Below, one piece after another: positions 1 through 6,184 of a stretch of 6,301 bases of DNA. Position numbers and translations under genes: made by a program. The notes below the pieces were generated by a model, which saw only the letters and a list, made by a program, of their open reading frames with translations, had not been told where the DNA came from and ran no database searches. The DNA is from SIAJ01 sp035258765 (GTDB lineage Bacteria; Planctomycetota; Planctomycetia; Gemmatales; Gemmataceae), in assembly GCA_035258765.1 (NCBI GenBank), contig DATFWZ010000660.1:1-6301 (forward strand), read 5' to 3'. How positions within the stretch are numbered: the stretch's first letter is position 1; each line of letters opens with the position of its first letter.

Positions 1-3000
1 GTCGTCTTCATGGCCGAACAGACCGTCCCGGTCCGCCGCAAGGTGGCGCTGAAGGTGCTCAAGCCGGGGATGGACACCCGGCAGGTCGTCGCCCGCTTCG
101 AAGCCGAGCGGCAGGCCCTGGCGCTGCTGGACCACCCCAACATCGCCCGCGTCTTCGACGGCGGGTCCACCCCGGCCGGCCGGCCGTACTTCGTGATGGA
201 GCTGGTAAGAGGTGTTCCCATCACCGAATTCTGCGACCAGAACCAGCTGACGCCGCGGCAGCGGCTGGAGCTCTTCATCCCCGTCTGCCAAGCCGTCCAG
301 CACGCCCACCAGAAGGGGATCATCCACCGGGACCTGAAGCCGTCCAACGTGTTGGTCTCGCGGCACGACACGACACCGGTCGCGAAGGTGATCGATTTCG
401 GTGTCGCAAAGGCCCTGGGCCAGGAGCTGACCGACAAGACCCTGTTCACGGGCATCGCCCAGTTGATCGGCACGCCGATGTACATGTCGCCGGAGCAGGC
501 GGGGATGAGCGACCTGGACGTGGACACCCGGAGCGACATCTACTCCCTGGGGGTGCTGCTCTACGAGCTGTTGACCGGGACGACGCCGTTCGACAAGAAA
601 CGGTTCCAAGATGCCGGGTACGACGAGATCGTCCGGATCATCCGCGACGAAGAACCGCCCCGGCCGAGCACCAGGCTGGCCGAGTCAACGGTCACCCGGC
701 CGACGGTCGCGGCGCAGCGGCACACGGAGCCGGCCAGGCTGACGAAGCTGGTCCGGGGGGAGCTGGACTGGATCGTCATGAAGTGCCTGGAGAAGGACCG
801 GGGCCGCCGCTACGAGACGGCCAACAGCCTGGCCCTGGACGTGCAGCGGTACCTGGCCGACGAGCCGGTGCAGGCGTGCCCGCCGTCGGCGGGGTACCGG
901 CTTCGGAAGTTCGCGCGGCGGAACAAGTGGTCCCTGGTCACGTGGTCACTTCTCGGCGCGCTGCTCTTGCTGCTGGTGGTCGGCATCCCGGTGACTGCGA
1001 TCCTGCGGCACGAGCGCGACCGGGCCATCGACAACCAGCGACGGGCGGAGCGCGCCGAAGCCCTGGCCACGGCCGCGGAGAACGAGGTCCGGCTGCGCGC
1101 CCACGTGGCGAGGGCGGCGGCCCTCCGTCGCGGCCGTCAAGCCGGCCAGCGCTTCCAATGCTTGAGGGAGGTTGCCGAGGCCCTGAAATTGGACCCTTCG
1201 CCCGAAATGCGCGCCGAGTTACGCACCGAAGCCATCGCTTGCCTGGCCCTTCCCGACCTCGACCTGTCCGGGCCGCGGCACCCCTGGCCGGACCACGGGT
1301 ATTGGTTCGATTTTGACGAGGCGCAGGCCCTGTACGCCCGCACCGACCGCGAGGGCAACTGCAGCGTCCGCCGCGTGGCCGACGACGTCGAAATTCACCG
1401 GCTGCCGGGGCGCGGCATCCCCTACCTCAGCCGCGACGGCAAATTCCTCGCCGTCGTCGGTCTCGATGTCGAGCGGCAGGACGTTGCCGGCGCGCAAGTG
1501 TGGCACCTTGATGGTGGGACCCCGCGCCGGATTCTCTCCGAGACGCACGGCAGACATGTCGATTTTCATCCCAAAGGCCAACAGGTCGCCCTGGTCTACA
1601 CCGACGGCTCGATCGGCTGGTTCGAGCTGCCGAGCGGCAAAAACCTCAACCGCCTGCCGCCCGACACGCTCACGCGCGAGGTCGTCTGTGCCCTTCACCC
1701 AACGGAGCCGGTGGTCGCGGTCACGACCTACTTCGGATCGGTCGTGCAGCTCCGGGACGTGCGCACGGCAAAGGTCCTGAAGACTCTGCAGCAAGGTACC
1801 AGGCCCTACTCCGTCGCCTGGAATTCGGACGGGCGGACCCTGGCGGTTGGCCTGGCCGAAGCACGATTGATCCGGCTCTACGACTACCCTGAGCTCCGGG
1901 TATTTCAGACACTCGAGATCAGCGACGTGGCTTACGGCCTGGCCCTGAACCATGCGGGAGACCGCCTGATATCAGCGGGCTGGGGGAGCCATTTGGAACT
2001 GTTCGACGTCGGCACGGGTCAACGGTTGTTTACGTCCAGGTCTTTTCAGCACACCCGACGCTTCAGCAGCGACGACCGGCGGCTGGCCGGTGCGATCCAG
2101 GATGGCAAGCTCGGCATCTGGCAGGTCGCCGACGGCCGGGAATACCGCACTCTGTTCCGCAAGGCCCTGCCGGAAAAACAGGGGTATGAGTCGTTATCCA
2201 TGAGCCCGGACGGTCGGTTGATCGCCGCCGCGATGTGGGACGGTTTCGGCATCTGGGACCTGGCCAGCGGCAACGAGGTCGCTTTCATCCCGACGGGAGG
2301 CCGAGGCAATCGGGTCCACTTTGAGCCGTCGGGGGACCTCCTGGCACTCGGTTCCACCGGCCTATTCCGGTGGCCGATCGTAAGGGAATCGGGTGCGGCA
2401 GGCAATTGCGTCGTGGGCCCTCCGCGACGGTTGCCTCTGCCCCGCGGCAGCTGCCTCGACCAGAGCGGCGACGGCCGGGTCATCGTTACCTGCTCGCGGG
2501 CGGTCAGTGCCGAGCAGGTCCACGCGGGCGGGTGGATTCTGCACGCCGACCGGCCGGGCCAGCCGATTCGCATCGACGCCGGTGCCGACATCGGCTTCAT
2601 AACGGTCAGTCCCGACGGCCGCTTTGTCGTCACCGTTCCGCATGGCACCGGCGGCTCGGCCACGGTCTGGGACGCAAGTAACGGGAAGTTCGTCAAACGG
2701 CTCGCCGAGCGAGGCGCCGGTTATCCCCGCTTCAGCCTCGACAGCCGCTGGCTCTCCACCGACCTCGATGGAGGCCGGCTCGTCGCGGTCGACACCTGGG
2801 AACCGGGTCCCCGGATGGGCGGTACCGGCGCGTTTACGAAGGACGGCAATCTCCTGGCTGTCCCGACCAGCACCGCCGCGATTCGCCTGGTCGATCCCGC
2901 CACCGGCCGGGAACTCGCCGTTCTCGAGGACCCCAACCAGGATCAGAGTTTTGCGCCCGTCTTCACGCCGGACCGCACCAGGCTGATCGTGATGAGTGCC

Positions 3001-3675
3001 GTCCGTGGCGCTCACATCTGGGACCTGCGGCTCATCCGTCGGCACCTGGCCGGGATGGGATTGGACTGGGACGCGCCGCCGTACCCGCCGGCCGATCCCG
3101 GGAGCAAAGTCGTCCCCCTGAAGGTCGAGGTCCGACTCGGCGATCCCGTACAGGCCACGCAGTCGCGCGAACAGAGGGCACGACAGGCCATCCAGTCGTA
3201 TCGTCGTGCGGTGAAAAACAACGCGGACGATCCCATGGCCTGCAACAACCTGGCCTGGGTTTACCTGACCGCCCCCGAGGAGCTCCGCGACGTGAAAGCC
3301 GCCGTGCCCCTGGCCGAAAAGGCCGTGCGGCTCGACCCGGGGAACGGCGTGTACGGCAACACTCTGGGCGTGGCCTACTACCGCGACGGCCGATACCGCG
3401 AAGCCGCTGACATCCTCCGCGCGAACCTCGCGCGCCAGGAAGACTGGGGCCTGGCATTCGACCTGTATTTCCTGGCCATGAGCCACCACAAGCTGGGCGA
3501 GACCGCCCGGGCCCGGGACTACTACGACTGGGCCGGCCGCTGGCCGCGAACGGACCAGCATCTCGCACCCGGACACCTGGAAGAGCTGGACATGTTCCGC
3601 GCCGAGGCGAGTGAGCTGTTAGGGGTCAATGTTGGTATCGAAATCGCCCCACCCCCGCGAGAGATCAAGAAGTAG
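1..3675 (+). CDS. Membrane Ser/Thr protein kinase with WD40-like propeller and TPRs (5' partial)
   Basis: This is the C-terminal bulk of a Hanks-type (PknB-like) Ser/Thr protein kinase; the reading frame is open from base 1. Residues are numbered from the in-frame ATG at base 10. That ATG is not the true start: the preceding codons read V-V-F, the end of the usual GxGxxGxVF glycine loop, so the N-terminus lies outside the window. Visible catalytic elements are the ATP lysine in VALK (K15), the helix-C glutamate (E33), HRDLKPSN (D108, N113), DFG (D129), GTP..SPE (154-162) and DTRSDIYSLG (172-181). All are intact, so an active kinase is expected. A hydrophobic segment follows at about 308-331, then a charged, probably coiled helix (about 333-365). 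WD-like blades end in W749-D750, W887-D888 and W1004-D1005, with weaker ones from about residue 490. TPR-like helices fill about 1050-1180. Inference: the kinase phosphorylates targets in response to ligands or partners bound by the propeller/TPR module. The substrate is unknown. Confidence 0.95.
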   Translation, partial: VVFMAEQTVPVRRKVALKVLKPGMDTRQVVARFEAERQALALLDHPNIARVFDGGSTPAGRPYFVMELVRGVPITEFCDQNQLTPRQRLELFIPVCQAVQHAHQKGIIHRDLKPSNVLVSRHDTTPVAKVIDFGVAKALGQELTDKTLFTGIAQLIGTPMYMSPEQAGMSDLDVDTRSDIYSLGVLLYELLTGTTPFDKKRFQDAGYDEIVRIIRDEEPPRPSTRLAESTVTRPTVAAQRHTEPARLTKLVRGELDWIVMKCLEKDRGRRYETANSLALDVQRYLADEPVQACPPSAGYRLRKFARRNKWSLVTWSLLGALLLLLVVGIPVTAILRHERDRAIDNQRRAERAEALATAAENEVRLRAHVARAAALRRGRQAGQRFQCLREVAEALKLDPSPEMRAELRTEAIACLALPDLDLSGPRHPWPDHGYWFDFDEAQALYARTDREGNCSVRRVADDVEIHRLPGRGIPYLSRDGKFLAVVGLDVERQDVAGAQVWHLDGGTPRRILSETHGRHVDFHPKGQQVALVYTDGSIGWFELPSGKNLNRLPPDTLTREVVCALHPTEPVVAVTTYFGSVVQLRDVRTAKVLKTLQQGTRPYSVAWNSDGRTLAVGLAEARLIRLYDYPELRVFQTLEISDVAYGLALNHAGDRLISAGWGSHLELFDVGTGQRLFTSRSFQHTRRFSSDDRRLAGAIQDGKLGIWQVADGREYRTLFRKALPEKQGYESLSMSPDGRLIAAAMWDGFGIWDLASGNEVAFIPTGGRGNRVHFEPSGDLLALGSTGLFRWPIVRESGAAGNCVVGPPRRLPLPRGSCLDQSGDGRVIVTCSRAVSAEQVHAGGWILHADRPGQPIRIDAGADIGFITVSPDGRFVVTVPHGTGGSATVWDASNGKFVKRLAERGAGYPRFSLDSRWLSTDLDGGRLVAVDTWEPGPRMGGTGAFTKDGNLLAVPTSTAAIRLVDPATGRELAVLEDPNQDQSFAPVFTPDRTRLIVMSAVRGAHIWDLRLIRRHLAGMGLDWDAPPYPPADPGSKVVPLKVEVRLGDPVQATQSREQRARQAIQSYRRAVKNNADDPMACNNLAWVYLTAPEELRDVKAAVPLAEKAVRLDPGNGVYGNTLGVAYYRDGRYREAADILRANLARQEDWGLAFDLYFLAMSHHKLGETARARDYYDWAGRWPRTDQHLAPGHLEELDMFRAEASELLGVNVGIEIAPPPREIKK

Positions 3676-3713
3676 CCTGAGTCGTCGGATCGGTTGGTTC
3701 CACAAACGAGAGC

Positions 3714-3755
3714 GGCCGGCGGGGTCCTGACCGCCAAGCAAGCCCCCCGCCGGCC
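3714..3755. repeat. Perfect 11-bp GC-rich inverted repeat after the kinase gene
   Basis: The arms GGCCGGCGGGG (3714-3724) and CCCCGCCGGCC (3745-3755) are exact reverse complements around a 20-base loop, beginning 39 bases after the kinase stop codon. An RNA hairpin here would be very stable and could terminate transcription or protect the 3' end. No T-run follows on either strand, so it is not a textbook intrinsic terminator. In DNA this rich in G and C, some such pairings arise by chance. Confidence 0.4.
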
Positions 3756-3815
3756 CGGCACCGCCCCGGCGCCCGGCCTGCGCGCCGGCAGCCGGTCCGT
3801 TTATCACCGCAGGCC

Positions 3816-3821
3816 GGGGAG
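3816..3821 (+). promoter_or_regulatory. Shine-Dalgarno site for the GTG-start small gene
   Basis: GGGGAG lies six bases before the GTG at 3828, which is close to ideal spacing. It is the main reason to take this GTG as a real start, since the small frame has no ATG of its own near the 5' end. Confidence 0.45.
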
Positions 3822-3827
3822 TCCGCC

Positions 3828-4037
3828 GTGTACCGCGTTCTAACCGACCTGCGCGAAAGTGCCGTGTTTCTGGCCGACCTGCTCAAGACCGCCGTGACCG
3901 AGACCGTCCGCAAGGCCCGCACGGGGCCGGCGAACGGATGGGCCGGGCCGCGCCACCTGATCGCCCCGCGGAATCGCCCGCCGGTCGAGGTCGTGGACGA
4001 GGTCCGGACGCCGCGCGGCGCCTGCTGGTTCCGTTGA
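3828..4037 (+). CDS. Possible small protein of unknown function, 69 aa
   Basis: I do not recognise this protein. The frame starts at GTG with GGGGAG six bases upstream and ends at TGA (4035-4037). About 61 of its 69 sense codons end in G or C (about 88%), the bias expected of a real gene in this background. Residues 1-30 (MYRVLTDLRESAVFL and onward) look like an amphipathic helix with regularly spaced leucine and valine. Residues 31-69 are rich in Pro, Arg and Gly and are probably flexible, ending in CWFR. There is no signal peptide or membrane segment. It sits between the kinase and the repeat-protein gene, 97 bases before the latter, with the same orientation. It may be a lineage-specific small protein. 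The alternative is a chance frame in GC-rich DNA; the opposite strand is also open here, but without a comparably supported start. Confidence 0.5.
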   Translation: MYRVLTDLRESAVFLADLLKTAVTETVRKARTGPANGWAGPRHLIAPRNRPPVEVVDEVRTPRGACWFR

Positions 4038-4122
4038 GCCGCCGTGCAGTCCACGGATTCGCCCAACGAGCGATCGCTTCGCAACCCCGCGCCGACCAAC
4101 CGGCCGCGGCGCGCCCACACCT

Positions 4123-4128
4123 GAGGAG
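4123..4128 (+). promoter_or_regulatory. Shine-Dalgarno site for the beta-repeat protein
   Basis: GAGGAG lies six bases before the ATG at 4135. The frame stays open further upstream with no stop for well over 100 bases, so this site is what fixes the start at 4135 and gives the protein its very short N-terminus. Confidence 0.75.
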
Positions 4129-4134
4129 ACGGTC

Positions 4135-5610
4135 ATGAGACTCGAGCAGCTCGAATCCCGCGACGCCCCGGCCGGTTTCGTCGCCAACTATACCGACGTG
4201 GACGGCGACCATGTAACGCTCACCCTGTCGGCCGGCACCATGATCATTGGTTGGGCCAGCTACGCCCAGGGGTCCGCGGCAAGCGAGGTCGACCTGACCG
4301 GCGCCGAACCGGGCGCCAGCCTCCGCATGACGGTCGTGCGCGCCCCCGGCGGCGACGGCCTATCGAACGTCGGCTACATCAACGCCACCGGCGTGGACCT
4401 GGGCACGGTCGTCATCAGGGGCGACCTCAGCCGAATCACGGCGGGCGACGCTGACATGTCCACCCCCGCGGCCCGGGCGGTCACGGTCTGGTCGCTCGGG
4501 CGGCTGGCGTCCGAAACCCAGCCGCTCGGGGGCGGCTTGGCGAGCTCGTTCAACGGCCCCCTCGGTCGATTCGCGGTCCGCGGCGACATGGCCGGCGCGA
4601 CGATGTCCGTTACCGGCGGGATCGACGCGGTCGTCATCGGCGGCTCCCTGGTCGGTTGGTCGGGCACCTCGGGGAGCGGCTCGATCTACAGCGGCGGCCA
4701 GATCGGCTCCGTCCGGATCGGCGGGGATATCCAGGGCGGCGGTGGTCTCGCGTCGGGGTCCGTCTACGGCAGCGCGGGCATCACCACCGTCCGGGTCGGC
4801 GGTTCCTTGATCGGCGGCTTCAGCACCTCCGGCGACAATCAGTCGTCGGGTTCGATCGGGTCCAACGGCCCGATCGGGTCGGTCAACATCGGCCACGACA
4901 TCGTCGGCGGCGACATCTTCGGGCCCGGGTCGCTCCGTGATTCCGGCACGATTGCCGCCCGGCGGCTCGGCCGCGTGACCGTCGGCGGCTCGATTTTCGC
5001 CGGCACCGCCAGCAACGGTGGGACCCTTGCTCAGAGTGGCGCGATCCTCGCCATCGACGACATCGAGTCGATCATTGTCCGCGGCAATTTGATTGGCAGC
5101 TCGACCAACCGCGTCCAGATCTACGCCCGCGGCCAGCCGACGCCGACGGCCGGCGCCGACTTCGCGATCAAGAGCCTCCGCATCGGCGGGCGCGTCGAGG
5201 GCGCCTGGATCTTCGGCGGAGTGGACCTGAACGGGGTCGCCGTCAACGGCAACGCCCAGATCGGCACGGTGACCGTCGGCGGCGACTGGGTCGCGAGCAG
5301 CATGACGAGTGGGTGCACGTCCACCGACGGCTTCCTCGGCGATGCCAACGACGCCGCGTTGCCCGGCGCTACCGAGTCGCGGATCGGCTCCATCAACATC
5401 GCCGGCCAGGTGTTCGGCCGCCGGGGGTCGAATGAGACCTTCGGCATCTTCGCCCAGGAGATCGGCTCGTTCCGGCTCGCCGGCGTGTCGATCCCGCTGA
5501 CGCCCGGCCAGGGCAACGACACCTTCGCCTTGGGCGCAGCCCACGCGCTCGGCGCAACTTTCTCCAGCTTCAACGGCGACGCCTTCGCGGTCCACGTGTA
5601 TGAGGTGTGA
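4135..5610 (+). CDS. Glycine-rich beta-strand repeat protein, probably surface or secreted, 491 aa
   Basis: The protein is almost entirely repetitive. Each unit opens with a short beta strand of the form xVxIGGxL/I, and these strands recur at about residues 91, 115, 145, 165, 192, 218, 249, 280, 312, 347, 378, 419 and 445. The units are 20-41 residues long, usually 26-35, with Gly/Ser-rich loops between them. This pattern fits a beta-helix or similar solenoid. The N-terminus, MRLEQLESRDAPAG, matches the LExLExRxxPA-type motif that I associate with the N-termini of many large exported planctomycete proteins; its function is not established. There is no classical hydrophobic signal peptide, no C-terminal membrane anchor and no PEP-CTERM-like tail. 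Only one cysteine is present (C394). Residues 16-90 form a non-repeated strand-rich cap, and the end (about 455-491) is a second non-repeated cap. No catalytic motif is visible, so the role is inferred to be structural or binding at the cell surface. The function is unknown. Confidence 0.85.
   Translation: MRLEQLESRDAPAGFVANYTDVDGDHVTLTLSAGTMIIGWASYAQGSAASEVDLTGAEPGASLRMTVVRAPGGDGLSNVGYINATGVDLGTVVIRGDLSRITAGDADMSTPAARAVTVWSLGRLASETQPLGGGLASSFNGPLGRFAVRGDMAGATMSVTGGIDAVVIGGSLVGWSGTSGSGSIYSGGQIGSVRIGGDIQGGGGLASGSVYGSAGITTVRVGGSLIGGFSTSGDNQSSGSIGSNGPIGSVNIGHDIVGGDIFGPGSLRDSGTIAARRLGRVTVGGSIFAGTASNGGTLAQSGAILAIDDIESIIVRGNLIGSSTNRVQIYARGQPTPTAGADFAIKSLRIGGRVEGAWIFGGVDLNGVAVNGNAQIGTVTVGGDWVASSMTSGCTSTDGFLGDANDAALPGATESRIGSINIAGQVFGRRGSNETFGIFAQEIGSFRLAGVSIPLTPGQGNDTFALGAAHALGATFSSFNGDAFAVHVYEV
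4405..5490 (+). repeat. Array of about 13 degenerate beta-strand repeats within the 491-aa protein
   Basis: The coding repeats begin with strands such as TVVIRGDL (residue 91), SVRIGGDI (192), TVRVGGSL (218), RVTVGGSI (280) and TVTVGGDW (378). They are clear at protein level. At DNA level only short blocks such as GTCGGCGGC recur, so the array is old and diverged rather than freshly duplicated. The unit at 115 (AVTVWSLG) and the last one (445, SFRLAG) are the weakest matches. Confidence 0.75.
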
Positions 5611-5614
5611 GGCG

Positions 5615-5630
5615 GGCCGGGTCCCCGGCC
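5615..5630. terminator. Short GC hairpin between convergent genes, possible terminator
   Basis: GGCCGG and CCGGCC (5615-5620 and 5625-5630) pair around the 4-base loop GTCC, five bases after the stop codon of the repeat-protein gene. Its position in the 61-base gap between two convergent genes suits a bidirectional terminator. Neither side has a T-run and the stem is only six base pairs, so the call is weak. Confidence 0.25.
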
Positions 5631-5671
5631 GGCCGGGAAAGGCGGCCGCTCGGATCAGCTCCGGATCGTCG

Positions 5672-6136
5672 CTACAGAGACGGTACAATCTGCTCACGTA
5701 TGAACTTCACTCTTGACCGTAACATGTCTGCGTTGTCCTTTGTTGCGGCTGCATCGACTGGATAGACGTCGTCGAGAGAAGAACCCGACGCAACCGCGTC
5801 GACCCATTCCTGCATTAGGTCACAATAGACGCCGAGCGCCGAAGCGGGATCACGTGCTTCATCAACCACGAAGTACACTGACGGCAAATCACCGACAACT
5901 ACCCACAGCCACTCATCGTTGTTGTTAATGGCCCTTGCGAACCTAAAAAGAAAGAGGGCGAGTACACCGCCGATCCCGACACCCAGATAGCGCTGCGCAA
6001 TCGGCGGACACCAACTGAACGAACGTAGCAGAGTCTCAGCCCGAATGAGCATGTCGCGCAGCATTGCAGTTTCATCTGCATCCTCCCCCGCCATCTTTTC
6101 AGCTGGCGTGACACGACGCAAATCGACTGGAATCAT
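5672..6136 (-). CDS. Protein of unknown function, 154 aa, in lower-GC DNA
   Basis: I cannot name this family. The start ATG (complement of 6134-6136) has a purine-rich AGAGGGAA just upstream; later in-frame ATGs (codons 15, 25, 29) have poorer sites. The protein has a charged N-terminal helix (about 8-40), the segment SWCPPIAQRY (41-50), a hydrophobic Gly-rich stretch LGVGIGGVLALFLF (51-64), a core WLWVVVGDLPSVYFVVDEA (76-94), an amphipathic helix (95-118) ending in EWVDAVASG, and a charged C-terminal helix (about 133-150). The hydrophobic stretch could be a buried helix or a marginal membrane segment; the alternation of strands and helices favours a small soluble alpha/beta fold. The DNA is about 50-57% GC by line, well below the genes to its left, suggesting later acquisition. 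It is convergent with the repeat-protein gene (61-base gap) and lies 42 bases downstream of a transposase gene on the same strand. Confidence 0.8.
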   Translation of the reverse strand: MIPVDLRRVTPAEKMAGEDADETAMLRDMLIRAETLLRSFSWCPPIAQRYLGVGIGGVLALFLFRFARAINNNDEWLWVVVGDLPSVYFVVDEARDPASALGVYCDLMQEWVDAVASGSSLDDVYPVDAAATKDNADMLRSRVKFIREQIVPSL

Positions 6137-6142
6137 CGTTTC

Positions 6143-6150
6143 TTCCCTCT
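6143..6150 (-). promoter_or_regulatory. Shine-Dalgarno-like site for the 154-aa gene
   Basis: Read on the minus strand, AGAGGGAA stands six bases before the ATG at 6136. It supports this start over the internal ATGs at codons 15, 25 and 29. Confidence 0.5.
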
Positions 6151-6156
6151 TCTGAA

Positions 6157-6184
6157 GAATAAAAGGGGTCGGGAGTCTTTATTC
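6157..6184. repeat. 7-bp inverted repeat with G-rich centre at the transposase gene end
   Basis: GAATAAA (6157-6163) and TTTATTC (6178-6184) are exact reverse complements around a 14-base centre, AGGGGTCGGGAGTC. The right arm contains the transposase stop codon and the left arm lies before the ribosome binding site of the next gene. RAYT transposases act on small palindromic REP elements close to their own genes, and an A-rich/GGGG.../T-rich block of this kind resembles sequences I recall beside such genes, though I cannot check that here. It could also act as a weak terminator for the transposase gene. Confidence 0.45.

Noticed and set aside
1219..1953. Minus-strand open frame of 244 codons
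   Set aside because: It is a shadow of the propeller part of the kinase, with no ribosome site or domain to support it.
2362..3576. Minus-strand open frame of 404 codons opposite the kinase gene
   Set aside because: It lies wholly opposite a gene with clear domain motifs. Long antisense frames are expected in GC-rich DNA, and the translation shows no recognisable domain.
4069..4078. 10-bp palindrome AGCGATCGCT in the spacer before the repeat-protein gene
   Set aside because: A single short palindrome with no second copy seen nearby; it is too likely by chance to be called an operator.
3665..4212. Several overlapping minus-strand frames across the spacer and small gene
   Set aside because: They overlap one another in different frames, are rich in Arg, Gly and Pro, and none has start-site support comparable to the GTG frame at 3828.
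4360..5697. Minus-strand open frame of 445 codons opposite the repeat protein
   Set aside because: Its translation is low-complexity and rich in Ala, Asp, Gly and Arg, a mirror of the plus-strand repeats, and it runs into the end of the well-supported 154-aa gene.
5713..5928. Plus-strand open frame of 71 codons
   Set aside because: It is opposite the 154-aa gene, has no good ribosome site, and its Arg/His/Pro-rich translation looks like an antisense artefact.
6156..6161. TATTCT on the minus strand as a -10 promoter box for the 154-aa gene
   Set aside because: No acceptable -35 element is found at the right distance, and the bases are part of the inverted repeat at the transposase end.
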